The notes under the pieces: model-generated | What the model saw: the letters and a program-made list of their open reading frames with translations, nothing else | What the model was told of the DNA's origin: nothing | Databases searched by the model: none | Shown: piece after piece, positions 45,050 through 58,500 of the stretch | Layout: every line of letters begins with the position of its first letter | Numbering within the stretch: the first letter of the stretch is position 1 | Translations under genes and position numbers: made by a program | DNA from: Lunularia cruciata | Lineage: Eukaryota > Streptophyta > Marchantiopsida > Lunulariales > Lunulariaceae | Reading direction: 5' to 3' | DNA length: 64,000 nucleotides | Assembly: GCA_948567375.1 (NCBI GenBank) | Contig: OX419762.1 | Span: 49,767,034 to 49,831,033, forward strand

Positions 45050-46960
45050 AAATTATTACTACTCCAATCCAATGTCTACTTCTTCCTTGGCTTCTAATCC
45101 CAAAGTAACCTCACATACTACTCTATCCTCATGTTTCACAACTACTTATTGTTCTTCCAATTCTAACACTTCTTCTTCTTGATCTACAAATCTCGTCATA
45201 GGTAGCCTTCCTTACTCTTTATCTGCTGACCCACTCTTCTCTAATATCTCCATTGGTAACTTTGAAGATATATGTACTCCTATCTCATCTACTTTGGACT
45301 TTGCTCTTACATCCTTCCAAAGTTTATCTATCTCTAACTAAACTAAATCTAGTCTAATTGTGATATTGTCTTCCACTTCCAATATCTTCCTATCTACACA
45401 AATTTTGAGACTAATCAGCAAAGCATTCAAATCCTTATCCTTTGTATTTCTTCTCCTCTTCTCCTGCACCAACAACCTTAACTAGTGCAAGCTTGTTTCT
45501 TCAATGCTCACATTGGCTTCTGTACTCAACCCTAAACCCTAAACACCTACAACACATTCTTTACCTTTGAACACTCCGACTGCATTTCTCTCGTCTTCTC
45601 CTCCAACTTCATTAGCAAGGGGCATACAACCTCCTACAGATACTCTACTCCATCACTTCTGATGTACCTTGGCTTGCGGGCTTTTCTCTTTCTTTGCTTC
45701 TTCTTCACTTGACACTCTTCTGCTTAGCCGCAATTGTCTTATTGGGATGGATTCTTTGCTCCCTAAAATTCCACTCTCCACTTCTCTTCTTCTACTTGGT
45801 CCCGCCTCACACGTTGCCTTCCTTTTGGAACGGACCCTCTCTGAATGATCACCCTCTTCTTCTCCTTCTCTAGAACTTCATCTTCTTGTCTTGAGTTACC
45901 TTCTTTTGCCATCTCTTGCTTTCCTTCTTCCTCCTCTGGTACCGGCTGCATCTCCACTCCATCTTCACTCTCACTACTTGCTTCACCACTTTGCAGTGTG
46001 AGTTTAGGTTCTTCCTCCCTCTTCAACTCTTCAAGTCTGACTTGTACTCAACTTCCCCTTCTGATTCTTTGCCTGACAACACAATCACCACTAGGTCCTT
46101 CCTCAGGTTTATTTTTCTAGTCTTCTGAGATCTCGTCGCTGCTACTTCTTCTTCTTCTTCTTGTTGACTCCTCTTCTTCAAATTTGGAGCATTCACCCCC
46201 AAATGCACGCTCTGCCCCGTCTATGCATAGTACTTGTCACTACTTCTGATATGCAGAATGTATTACTGCTCCTCCGCATCAGCCTCTCTTCTCAAGTAGG
46301 GATGGAAGTGCAAAACCATTTTGTGTCTTTCCCCCATGTTCAACAAATTTAATCCCAAATAGAAGTGGGCTGCAAATGGCACAATGTAGTGTAGAGGCAA
46401 CTTGTCCCGCAAATTCCACACCATTTGTCTCATGCGCTGATGGAAGCACTTTGCCCAATTGATTGGTTCCCCTGCAAACATCTTATGGAAGAACACCCCT
46501 TGATGTTTCATCACATAAGTGGTTTGCTCTGGCTTGAAGATAGCCATCATTGCTCCTACGAAGCCTCTCCTCATAGGGTCCTTGTAACTCTCAACTTTAT
46601 AACCATTCTTTGTGCGTTTGGAAGAAAAGGCATCTTGCACTTATTGGGTTTCTTCAGCTACTTCTCCTTTCTCCAAGAATGTGACTCCCTGCTCCTCACC
46701 CACTTCTCTTCCAAGTACTAACCTCCAATCCACCTTTGTCCATCTAGCCGGATTTCCTCTCTTACCCTCTGCCTTGAGTCCATCAAGACATTTACTCGTG
46801 ATGATCTTGGTCATGAAACTTGGAAAACTAAGGTTCCAGTTGCATGCCAAAAATGTGATCCAAAGTTTTCTCAAGACTTTAATTGTTGCGATCACATCTA
46901 ATCTCTAAATTGCATGATTTCTCACTACAAATTCAGAGTTCTTCTTTCCACCTCCCATCT
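45050..46960 (-). pseudogene. X-element protein remnant (copy C)
   Basis: Open pieces on the minus strand at 46641-46895, 46263-46640, 46023-46208 and 45763-46026 match, in order, the globular half and the acidic linker of the X protein (MMAIFKPEQTTYVMKHQ, EPINWAKCFHQRMRQM). A TAA replaces a codon in the EETQ-VQDAF block. The coiled-coil half is mostly deleted. Confidence 0.65.
45529..45544. repeat. Telomere-type repeat (CCCTAAA)2 at a deletion junction
   Basis: The plus strand reads AACCCTAAACCCTAAA, two units of the plant telomere repeat. The sequence on either side matches two X-coding positions about 540 bp apart in copy E (63125 and 63665), so the repeat sits exactly at the deletion point. 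Confidence 0.7.
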
Positions 46961-47035
46961 TACTCTCCTTCACTCTAGGTTGGTGACTACTCTTCTGTCC
47001 GACTCCCGGACTATCCCTCCTTACTTCCTCTTGAT

Positions 47036-48543
47036 GCTCCAAGCCCCAACATACTCCAATCAATATGAATATAAAATGGTCATCCTCTAATCGGTCTCCT
47101 CAAAATAGGAGTAGATGTCAACCTCCCCTTGAGCTCTACAAAAGCTCTCTCCTACTGTGTAAGCTTAGTCAACTTTGTCAAGGCCTTAGCAATGACACTA
47201 AATCCTCTAACATAGCGGCGATAGAAGTTTGCCAACCCAAGGAATGTTCACAATTTACTTACATCCGTAGGCCAAGAAATACTCATAACAACCTCCACTT
47301 TGGTCTACTGAACACCAAGTCCTCCGGGGTAGATAGTATGACCCAAATACTCAACTTGCTCATGGAAGGACCTACACCTCCCATGATGTACTTTGAGTCC
47401 ACGAGATCTCAACTTCTCAAACACCTCCAACAACTATCTCTCATGCTACTCCATAGTAGTGATATAGATCAAAATGTCATCAATATAGCACCGAGCATAA
47501 TCCAATCTAGCTAGGATCCTATCCATGACCATGTGGAATTGGCAAAAGCATTCTTTAACCCAAATGATGAGAACCTCCATTGATATAACACATCCTTGCC
47601 ATGAGGATCAATAGCCCAGAATGTTGTCTTGGACATGTCCTCGTCTTTGATCAACAATTGACAATATCTCGCTCAAAGATCCAAAGTACTAAAGACCTTT
47701 GCATGCCTAAATTGCATCAAAAATCTTCTTTGGTGTAGGCATGGCATATTGATTAGCCTTGGTCTGTCAGTTAATAGGACGGTAGTCTACACACATCTAC
47801 CTATCTGTGTAGTTGCCATGCATATCCTTCTTGGCAAGCATCACTATAGCTGATGCATACTCTCCATGTGAGATCTCTACCAAACCAGCCTCAAAAAGGT
47901 CTCTACTCCGGCCCTGAATCAATGTCCTCTCCATGTCACTATAGCGATAAGTACGTAAAAAAACTTGTGTATTGCTAGTGAGGTCAATTTTTATACTAGG
48001 TCCTTTTAGAGCACCCAAATCCTTCATACTTAAGGCAAAACAACTAGTGTAGCTCCTCAAGAACCTCCGAACTCTCCGTCTTTCCACTTCAATAAGCTTG
48101 GGTCCAAGATCTAGCTCCCAGTATCCTTTGTAACTATCACAAGAATAGAAGACAGTATTGATTGGCTGCTACACTTGGCTCTTGGGAGCAGTACTGTAGT
48201 GCTCCCAACCACTAGAGGTCCAAACCTCTGTGTGAAAAACTTCCTCCACATGTCCTCTAGCTGCATCCCAAGTGGACCAAGGGTGTAATCCAAGTAGCCC
48301 ATGCTCACTTGGATGGACTCCAAGTAGACCACTCTCCCTAGTAGCTACTAGTTGTGTCCCAAGAATACCGTGTCCACTTGGTTCATTTTCCCCAACATGT
48401 GCTTAAATTGTCTCGATAGGCACAAGGCTCACAAGTGTTAGAGTGGTGATGCATATAAACACTATTACGGGAATTGTTGGTCTGAGAGTGCACTGGGCAC
48501 CTGGCTGCTTGTGCTTAGATGGCTCTATTTTTCAATGGCTCAT
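47036..48543 (-). pseudogene. Ty3/gypsy family P reverse-transcriptase region (copy P3)
   Basis: The minus strand shows a pre-RT segment (SCFALSMKDLGALKG near 48030), the RT start (MERTLIQGRSRDLFEAGLVE at 47940-47880), HGEYASAIVMLAKKDMHGN, VDYRPINRPTK, the catalytic CYIDDILIY near 47480, and the RT end (VEYLGHTIYPGGLG, FLGLANFYRRYVRG), running to PFYIHIDWSMLGLGA at 47040. The last segment matches P1 at about 7330-7390, placing it in the same family. Stops and frameshifts are frequent. X copy D lies against its upstream side and X copy C against its downstream side. Confidence 0.8.
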
Positions 48544-51500
48544 TGGGACAACCCGGCAAATATCACTTTTGCGGTAATCAAGTAAGTAAAATTTGTTCCC
48601 GCAGAGATACAATTCAGAATTGGTCAAATACAAAGCAAAGTAATAACTTCAGTTCTTCTTGGTTGTATCTTTAGTCTCTCAGGTAGAAACCACACCAGAA
48701 GAGAGTAACAAGCACTGACTCGCAGTCTTGTCACAACAATTTGTCACACATAATCACAACTCCATCAAATCTTTCCAAACAATCTTGATTGTGATGATTC
48801 AGGCTCTCCCAAAAATGGCACTTCACTGCAAAACGACTTCACCTTGAAATTGTGTTCCACCCTTTACTAAAGGCACAACTTCCTTGATCAAAATTGCTTC
48901 ATATCAACTTCACGCTGCACTCACAAATGCAGAATACTACCAACACTACAATCCTCTTAGATCTGTCAAGGCATTGCTCCGATTGCACTTCACTCAGGAT
49001 CAAACACATAGAATGAAGATCAAGGCTATGGAATCCAACATCCAACAAGCACATTGACTTGCACTTCAAAATTCTCCACACGGTCACAAACACAAACACA
49101 AAATTGATACTCAGAATTAAGCTCTAACGACAAGCACTACTTCACAACACTTTGCTTTATCTATTCTCAAAAATTATGATCATTCAACAACATATGACTA
49201 CAAATGCCACCATTAAATAGTAAAGCAATTGACACTATTAACAACTATACTGTTTCCTAACAACTCTTCCTACCAGTAGATCCAAAATGACAACCAACTC
49301 TTCATATCTACCTCTTCAAATCTCAAAATTGTTTCTACTCCAATCCAATGTTGACCCCTTCCTCGGCTCCCAATCTCAAAGTAACTTCACTTACTACTCT
49401 ATCCTTGGGTTTCACAACTCCTTATTCCTCCACTAATTCTAACACTTCTTCATTCTGATCTACAATTACACTAGTGGGTAATCTATCTAACTCCTTATCT
49501 CCCAACCCACTCTTCTCTAATATCTCTGATGGTTATTCCAAAGATATCTGTAGTCCTATGTCATCTACTTCGGGTTTTGCTCTCACATCCTTCCAAAGTT
49601 TATCTATCTCCAGCTTCACTAAATCTAATCTAATCATGATATTATCTTCTACTTCTAATATCTTCCTATCGATACGAGTTCTGAGACTAATAAGCAAGGC
49701 ATTCAAATCTTTATCCTTTGCATTTCTCCTCCTTGTCTCCTGCACCCAACAACTTCAACTCATGCAGTCTCTTCTCTTCAATTTGCACGTTGGCTTTTGT
49801 ACTCAACATTGCGTTCATCTTCATCACAATCTCCTTCAATGGCTCAAGTCTCATTCTTCTCTCACGTTCTAGATCTACAAGCCAATCTTCTCTGTACATT
49901 GCCAGTTCTACCTCAAACTCGGCTTTCATTGTTTCCTTCTCCTTCTCCTTCTCCTTCTGCACAATCTTCTCCTCTAGATTACGAAGTAACTCTCTCAGTC
50001 TTTCTTCTTCTTTATATCTCACCGTTAACTCCCTTTGCCAGAGTTGCTTCTTCTCCTCCACACTCTCCATCATCCTATTGAGCTCTTGCTCCTTCTCTAC
50101 TACCCTTGCCATAGCATGAATAATCTCAAGTCACAAATCTGCAAACTGTTGTTTCAAGATCTCATTCTCCGCTACTTGCCTTTCTCTTGCTACATCATTC
50201 TACTTTATTATTCTTTCTCTACTCCACACTTCCTTCTTCAAGTTCTTGATTACTTGTTTTGTACTACTGCATATACTTGTAGCACTTCCTTCTCTTCCTC
50301 ACCTCGGATTACACTCTTCTTCAATTCCAATTTCTCTTCTTCTAACCTCACTAACACCTACAATACAGTCTTCACCTTCGGACACTTTGACTGCATTTCT
50401 TTCTTCTTGTGTTCCTACTTTACTAACAATGGTTACACAATCTCCCACAAATACTCCACTTCTTCACTCAGGGTTACCTCAACTTGCGGACTTGTCTCCT
50501 TCTTGCCTCTTCTTCTCTTGATACTTGTCTTCTCAGCCGCAATTGCCTTATAGGAATGGATTTGTTGCTCCCCAAACTTCCACTTTCCACTTCTCTTACC
50601 TTACTTGGTCCCACTTCATACTTTGCCTTCCTTCTGGAGCGGAATCCTCTTTGAATAGTCACCCTTCTCTCCTCTTGCTTTATGCCCTTTTCTTTGGTTC
50701 TCGGGTCACCTCTTTCTTTTGTCTCCATCTTTACTTCCTCTTCTTTGGGTATTGACTGCATATCCACTCCATCATCACTATCACTACTTGTGTCCGCACT
50801 CTGCAACATGAAATTGGGTTCTTCCTCCTTCTCCAAGTCTTTGGACTTGTACTCGGCCTCCCCTTCTGACTCTTCACCCGACGATGCGATTACTACCAAA
50901 TCTCTCCTTGAGTTCACCTTTCTAGCTTTCCAAGGTCTCACCGCCGCTACTTCTTCTTCTTCTCCTTGTCGACTCCTCTTCTTCAACTTTGGAGTATTTA
51001 CCTTCACCTGTAGGCTCTGCCCTGTCTGCACGTAGTACTCGTCATTGCTCCTGATTTGCAAGATGTACTGCTGCTCCTCCGGATCAACATCTCTTCTTAA
51101 GTTGGGATGGAAGTGTGACACCATCTTGTGTCTCTCTGCCGCATTGAGCAAGTTTAGCCCTAGATAGAAATGGGCTGCAAATAGCACAATGTAATGTGGA
51201 GGCATCTTGTCTCGCAAATTCCACACCATCTGTTTTGCTTGTTGGTGAAAATACTTTGCCAAATGATTGGCTCTCCTGCAAACATCTTGTGGAAGAACAC
51301 CGCTTGATGTTTCATCACGTAGGTTTTCTTTCCGGCTTCAAGATTGCCATCAATGCACTTACAATACCTCTCCTCATAGGATTTTTATAGCTCTCTACTT
51401 GGTAGCCATTCTTTGTACGCTTCAAAGAGAAGGCATCTCTCACTTCTTGGGTTTCTTCAACTACTTCTCCCTTCCCCAAGAATGTGGCACCATGCTCTAC

Positions 51501-52239
51501 ACCTGCCTCTCTTTTGAGTACTAGTCTCCAATCCGACTCTGTCCATCGAGCCGGATTTCCTCTCTTCCCTTCTTCCTTGGGGCCATCAAGACACTTACTC
51601 TTGATGATCTCAATCATGAAACCTAGACAACTAATATTCTAGTTCTATGCCAAGAATGTGATCCGAAGCCTACTCATGACTTTGATTCTTGCAATCACAT
51701 CTAACCTCCAAATTGCATGATTTCTCACTGCAAATTCAGAATTCTTCTTCCTACCTCCCATCTTTCTCTCTTCCACTCTGGGTTGGGATCTATCCTTCCT
51801 ACTGATTCACGGACTAACTCTATTGACTTCCTCTCGGCACACCAGCGCATCTTCCACTACACTTCCCTTCCCATGATCTCTTGTAAGATGACTTCTTAAC
51901 GGCAATGGAAAATTACTTGTCATCACTTCACCTCTAGCCCAAATTTTATAATGGCATGCCTCTTCCATCTTTCTCCACTTCAAGTTTCCACCAAGAAATC
52001 ACACCTCTTGCATGCTCCTATCACTGTCAATTTTCCCTCATGCGTATGATCGCTGTTTTTGTGAGCAATACCTTCTTGAATGTCTCACCAAAAGTCATTT
52101 TACCACGAAGTCCTTTTACCTTGGGTTACAGCCCGAGGACACCTTTCTTTGCCTTCTTGTGCCATATAGGCGCAATTCGACTTCTTCTGTACACTTCTTC
52201 TTCAAAAATAAGAAAAAAAACAAAAATGTGGGTACCACA
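48544..52239 (-). mobile_element. X element copy D (near full length, 3.7 kb)
   Basis: Both termini are present: minus-strand start TGTGGTACCCACA (52239) and end CCGGGTTGTCCCA (48544; family consensus TTGTCACA, one change). Flanks CTCAT (48539-48543) and CTCAC (52240-52244) look like a 5-bp target duplication with one mutation. The TATA-like ATTAAATA is at 49212-49219 (minus-strand TATTTAAT). Confidence 0.85.
49330..51800 (-). pseudogene. X-element protein (copy D), frameshifted
   Basis: Large open pieces remain: 51315-51617 (MIEIIKSKCLDGPKEEGK), 50474-51262 (262 codons, globular half through acidic and basic linker, MVWNLRDKMPPHYIV), 49711-50112 (coiled coil, RELLRNLEEKIVQKEKEKE) and 49533-49745. 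The EEQQYILQIRS block is intact. Frameshifts separate the pieces, for example before 51262 and near 50474. Confidence 0.7.
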
Positions 52240-54860
52240 CTCACACTTTGGTATTCAGGCTCCTATTCTTTTACTCTTGCCTGGACGGCAGTCCCGTCTT
52301 AATGGTTTCTTGAGCTAGATTTTTTTAGAAGTTCTTGTTCATCAAGGTCCACTAACTAATGTTCAAGTTAGTTATTGCTCAGTTTATACTGAACGGGGCG
52401 GCGGTGAATTTTTTCTGATGAGTCATAACTCCTATGCCCAATTTCAGATCACTGTGACCAGCCAGTGGGGAGGATCTGCCTATGTAGCATGACTGGGCGC
52501 TCCTAGAATAGAGTCCTCCCTTGACACTTTCACATATCAAAATATTCACATTTAACCATGGAGGACCACAAATGCATCACAACACCAAGCTTTGCAATTT
52601 ACAATTTTGGGAAGAAATAATTAACTCCAAACCAAATAGTGATCACACCAAGGTTCCAACTGTCCAAGCATAATAAAAGAACGGTGTTGTACTTTTATTT
52701 TCTCTCTCTGGGAACACACAAGGTGCCTAGCTGTGGAAATGGCAGATTAGAGGCTGTAGGTAAACCTATAAATACTTGTCTGAACATGCGTGTTACCTAA
52801 CAGTCAAAACCCTCCACTCTTGTAACAAGTATTCTTTCTATCGGGTAGGGTAGTGATGGGCAACCTAACCTATCATCACAACATGTTCTCTTGGTCTGTT
52901 GGTCATTACTTCCAACATTACCAAGGAGAAATACATAACACTCCTAGAAAGAAAGAACCTAAGCCCAACGCATCACACCAATCCAAACCAATTGGGCGTA
53001 CGAACAAGCATGCAAGTATAGAGAGTAACCAATCACAAGAATGTGGCAATAACTCTTTGTGCTTTTCGGTCAGAAAAGAGCTTCAGAGCCTTCATGCTTT
53101 GTTATCAAGTTAATTTCAACATGTACTCCAAGTCTCTTCCAAGCTGTACTTCAAATCTCAACAAATTCCTACTCCATGTGGGGATTTCGTATGTCTTCTT
53201 GATGGGGAAAACTCTGTGCAACTCATATGAACATAAATCTTTTTTTATAGCTTGTATTCAAGTGTTATAAGGTTTAGTGGAAATCTTGTGAGATAAGCTT
53301 TCCAATGATATAAATCAGACTTCAATCAAATACTACAACTCCCTTGACAAGCTCTCAAAGTTGGTCAGGATTTTGCAACTCTCACCCTAATTTTGAAATC
53401 CCCGTTTGCCCCTGGTTCTTGCCAAATTTTCCCTGATTTCTAAATCAGATGTACACTTGATCCTCATAAAACACTCTGGAAATCTGAAATCTCATCATAG
53501 TCACAAAAGTGAGCGAATTGACATTCAATTAGGATTGAAGAAAGAAATTCTCCACCGAGCTTACAACAGTCTTTTCAGTAAAACTTGGTGCATCTGATCT
53601 CACTCTCTATGAGTCCACAACCAACTAAATTTTCCACAATAGTTTTCTGCGCTCTTGGTTAACACTCTATAAGGTTTGATGGCCTAATCCAACCCCAATC
53701 CCTAGATATGGATCAATTCCTGAGCTGGGCTAACTTGTGAGCTCTGTAGACCCAGGTACACTTGATCCAAGACCCTGAATTCTCTATTTAAAGAATTCAC
53801 ATGAAACCTTCACACAAAGGTGCACACCCTAACCAACAACAAGACTGAAAATTAACATGAGGTATCCCAAACCACAACTTGCGGAGTGACCAAAACTCCA
53901 AACCTGATCACTAGCTCTTCTCCATCACCTTATACCTCAAGAGCTTCAAGTTCAATCAACAAGATCTGATTTGAGATTGATCAAAAGCTGAAATTTCTTG
54001 TGCTCTATACTATAAGCACTTTGTCTACTCTCCAATCCACTAAAAGATAGTGAAAATGTCACAAGAATCTTCCTCAATTGCCTACTTTGTGCTCCTAGGT
54101 ATGAATTTTATCCCCCTTGATCCAATTGATCATATCCCTCTCATAATCAGCTTAAATCTTGTGATTGCTATCTTCTGATTGTAGCCTATCAGCTCCTCTT
54201 TCCAACCATGTCCTTTGTTCCCCAAATGGCCTCCCCGAACTCCTTTGATGGTTGAAAAACTCCAGACTTCTCTCTTGGGACCTAATCTCTTGCACATTTA
54301 TCCTTTAGTCTTTTTACTTTTTGACAAATAGACCCCACAACTCCACCTTGAATCTTATGAGCGAAAGTTTAGGCATTTCCAACTATAGAAGCACATATAT
54401 TGTCAGGTCACAGACATGCTCATAAGTAAGCACTGGAAGGATGATAGGGTCTGGGTTTGCCATCACCGACTCCACAAATACTGCCCTAAACCATACCACC
54501 AACCAGTCCTGTAAGCCGTCATGGTGCAAAATCTAAAGCCTAATGAGAAAAGGATTCGGGAGTGGCAGATTGGGAGCATGGGACATCTCATGCTCAAATG
54601 CTTCCTCTGATGTTCTACCACTCACGCACTACTACAACTCTCACTCCCAACGTCCTCCTCCCCTCAAGACTCTTCAACTAAAACGACCCCTCCTCTCTCC
54701 ACTTGCCCTCATCTTTATTCATCAGAGCTCTCAAACATGATAATATTGTAACCCAATCACATACATGTACATAGATTGCTCACATGGTAGCATCTCATCC
54801 GTTGGATCTGGCAGACAATCTACCCTACTAATGTGGAGATAAAGATGATAAATCACTTTT
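52240..54860. other. Unclassified repeat-like DNA
   Basis: No protein family recognised in any frame. The minus strand reads like the AU-rich 5' leader of plant LTR elements (for example GAAAGCTTATCTCACAAG near 53290), and the context (P2 in minus orientation to the right) suggests it could belong to the P2 internal region. This is inference. Confidence 0.35.
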
Positions 54861-55597
54861 TTATGGGCTATGCAAACCATAACACGACAATGGAATCAAC
54901 CAAGTTTTAACCCCTATCTCTTGAAGTTTGTTGTCTTCCTGTTCTGTCGCAGCTATCTCATGAGTCATCCTAGGTCCTCTCTCTGTCTGGCAGATTCTCC
55001 AAGAGACTTCATCCTTCTGTCCTACTCCCTTCCTCTCACACTCTCCGGCAACATTCAAGCAAAAGCTTCTTCACTGTCCAGCCTCCCCAACTCTTGCATC
55101 CACACTGTTCCTTCTTGTGAAATTCTCCCTCCTTCTCCTGTTCTGTTCTCAGCCAAAGACCCTCTCACCTTATCCTTAAACCTCCTGGTCACTCAAACAT
55201 TTCCCAAACCCCTTAACTGTCTAGTCATTGCAAAAGACTCCTTCAAAGCTTTCTCTCAACATTCCTGGTCACTTGAATCATTTTCCAAACTCCTTTCACC
55301 TTCCGGAAACCCTGTCACTATTACTCCTTCTCTCGATCTCAGACACATTTCATTTGAGAATTCACTCTCCTTCTCTTTTTGTCACCTTACTACCTTCTGT
55401 TTCTGTTGAATCTTAATGTCTTCTTCTCTGTCAATCTCCTGAAAACATACCTTCTTTGTCATTCTCTCAAAAAAATCTCTCATATCCTTTCCCAAAAGCA
55501 AGTCACTTCCTATCCTTCTCCCAAAATCAGGTCACTTTCCTTTATGAGAAAAGAAAATCACTTCCTGTTCCTCTTCCAAAAGCTTCCCATTCTTGTT
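54861..55597 (-). repeat. Probable distal part of the P2 LTR, interrupted by X copy F
   Basis: Pyrimidine-rich on the plus strand, with many CTCTCCCAAAA- and CTTCACATTC-like motifs that continue across the insertion at 59114-59880. Its last bases (AGCTTCCCATTCTTGTT) adjoin copy F and recur uninterrupted at 59366-59381. The left boundary is uncertain. Confidence 0.45.
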
Positions 55598-58500
55598 TGT
55601 GGTACCCATATTTTTGATTTTTTTTCTTATTTTTGAAGAAGTGTACAGATGAAATTGTATTGCGCTTTTATGACATCAAAAGGTGAAGAATGGTGTCTTT
55701 GGGTTGTAACCTGAGGTAAAGTGACTTTGTATCAAAAGAGAAGTACTCAGATTGGCCCTATCAACCTGCAACCCAAAGTAAGGAGACTTTGGCTTGGAGG
55801 TGCTCAACCCAAGTTGAGGACAATGTAACAACTTTCCTTTGGGGTTGGACATTCAAGAAGGTACCGCACACAAAAACGTCTGGCCTATGAGCGGGAGAAA
55901 ATTGACAGTGATAGGAGCATGGAGGAGGTGTGATTTCTTGGTAGAAACTTGAAGTGAAGAAAGAATGAGGAGGAAGCGCGCTACTATAAGAATCAGGATA
56001 GAGACAAAGAGATGTAGTAAGAGACGCAATGGTGTATCAAGAGGAAGTCAAGAGAGTTAGTACAAGAATCAGTCAAAAGAATAGCCACCAACCCATAGTG
56101 GAGGAGAGTAAGATGGGAGGTGAGAAGAATAACTTGGAATTTGTAGTGAGAAATCATGGGATTTGGAGATTAGATGTGATCGCAAGAATAGTAGTCTTGA
56201 GCAGGCTTTGGATCACATTCTTAACATGGAACTAGAACCTTGGTTTCCCAAGTTTCATGACTGAGATCATCAAGAGTAAATGTCTCTATGGACTTGAGGA
56301 AGAAGGTAAGGGGGGAAATCTGGCTTGTTGGACAGAATTGAATTGGAGGTTAGTACTCGGAAGAGAGGCGGGTGAGGAGCAGGGAGCCACGTTCTTGGGG
56401 AAAGGAGAAGAAGCTGAAGAAACCCAAGAAGTGAGAGACGCCTTTCCTTCAAAGTGCACAAAGAATGGCTACAAAGTCAAGGGCTACAAGGACCCTATGA
56501 GGAGAGGCATCATAGGAGCAATGATGGCTATCTTCAAGCCAGAGTAAACTACTTATGTGATGAAACATCAAACAATGTTCTTCCATAAGATGTTTGCGGG
56601 GGAGCCAATCAATTGGGCAAAGTGCTTCCATCAATGTGCGAGATAAATGGTGTGGAACTTGTGGGACAAGTCATCTCTGCACTACATTGTGCCATTTGCA
56701 GCCCACTTCTACTTGGGATTGAGTTTGCTAAATGCGGCGGAGAGACACAAGATGGTGTTGCACTTCCATCTTGACTTAAGAAAAGAAGCTGATGCAAAGG
56801 AGCAGCAGTACATTTTGCAAATTAGAAGCAGCGATGAGTACTACACACAAACGGGCAAAGTGTGCAATTGAAGGTAAATACTCCAAAGTCAAAGAAGAGG
56901 AGTCAATGAGAAGAAGAAGAAGAAGAAGAAGTAGCGGCGATGAGACCTTGGAAGACCAGGAAGGTAAACCTGAGGAAAGACCTAGTGGTAATCGCATTGT
57001 TAGGTGAAGAATCAGAAGGAGAAGTTGAGTACAAGTCAAAAGACTTAGAGAAGGAGAAAGAACCGGAACTTATGCTGCAGAGTGGTGAAGCAAGCAGCAA
57101 GAGTGAAGATGGCATGGAGACAAAGCCGGTACTAGAGGAGGAAGAAGAAAAGTTGGAGGTGGCAAAAGAGTGTAACCCAATATGAGAAGACAAAGTTCCA
57201 GAGAAGGAGGAGAAGAGGGTGACCATTCAAAGAGGAGTCCACTCCAAAAGGAAGGCAACGTATGAGGTGGGGCCGAGTAGAAGAAGAGAAGTGGAGAGTA
57301 AAAGTTTGGGGAGTGAAGAATCCATCCCAATAAGGCGACTACGGCTGAGGAGAAGAGTGTCCAGTGAAGAAGAAGCAAAGAAGGAGAAAAGCCTACAAGT
57401 CAAGGTAAAGCATAGCAAAGGAGTAGAGTATCTGTGGGAGGTTGTATGCCCATTGTTAGTGAAGTTGGAGGGGAAGAAGAAAGAGATGCAGTCAAAATAT
57501 CCAAAGGTGAAGACTTTGTTGTAGGTGTTGGCGAGATTAGAAGAAGAGAACTCAGAGTTGAAGGAGAGTATCATCTGAGGTGAGGAGTAGAAGGAAGTAC
57601 TACGAGTAGATGCAGTAATACAGAATCAAGTAATTGAAAACTTAAAGAGTGAGGTGGGCAGTAAAGAGCGAGTAATAGATCAAAATGTCATAGCAAGAGA
57701 AAGACAAATAGCTGAGTATGAAAACTTGAAATATCAGTTTGTTGATTCACGATTAGAAATCATCCATGCTATGGCAAGAGTAGCAGAGAAGGAGCAAGAG
57801 CTTGATAGAGTGATAGAGAGTGTAGAAGAGAAGAAGCAGCTCTGGCAAAGAGAGTTGACAATGAGATATAAAGAGGAAGAGAGATTGCAGGAGTTACTTT
57901 GTAATATGGAAAAGAAGATTGTTCAAAAAGAGAAGGAGAAAGAGACGGTGAAAGCCAAATTTGAAACATAATTGGCAATGTATAGAGAAGATTGGCTAGC
58001 AGATTGAGAACGTAAGAGAAGGATAAGACTTGAGCCTTTGAAGGAGATCATAATGAAGATGAATGCAATGTTAAGTACAAAATCTTGTGTGCAGATTGAA
58101 GAAACAAGATTGCACAAGTTGAAGTTGTTGGTGCAAGAGACGAGGAGGAGAAATGCAAAGGATAAAGATTTGAATGCTTTGCTAATTAGATCAGGAAGAA
58201 GAAGTGTTAGAATCGGAAGAAGAATTAGTAGTTGTGAAACCCAAGGGTAGAGTAGTATGTGAAGTTACTTTGAGATTGGAAGCTGAAGAAGAGGTAGACA
58301 TCGGATCGGAGTAGTAAAAATTTTGAGATTTGAAGAGGTAGATATGAAGAGGTGCATTGTCATTTTGGATCTGCAAGTAGGAAGAGTTGTTAGGAAACGG
58401 TATAATTATTAATAACTATCCATTGCTTTGCCTATTTAAAGGGAGCATTCGCACTCATATGTTATCTAGTATTCATAATTTTTGAAAATAGATAAAGCAA

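Larger units (their letters stand above)
44274..47035 (-). mobile_element. X element copy C (5' truncated, internally deleted)
   Basis: It begins at its 3' terminus (minus strand ...GGGTTGTCACA; plus strand TGTGACAACCCAACA at 44274) inside the G2 LTR. A conserved 3' non-coding region with TTTAAATA at 44934-44941 follows. About 540 bp of the coiled-coil coding region is missing at about 45528-45544, replaced by a telomere-like filler. It ends at about 47035, joined directly to P-family pol (P3), so the 5' ~450 bp are lost. Confidence 0.8.

Noticed and set aside
44274-52239. X copies C and D (both minus) as the two LTRs of one element with P3 as its internal region
   Set aside because: D has its own flanking duplication, C ends inside the G2 LTR and is truncated at P3, and no PBS or PPT is placed correctly between them.
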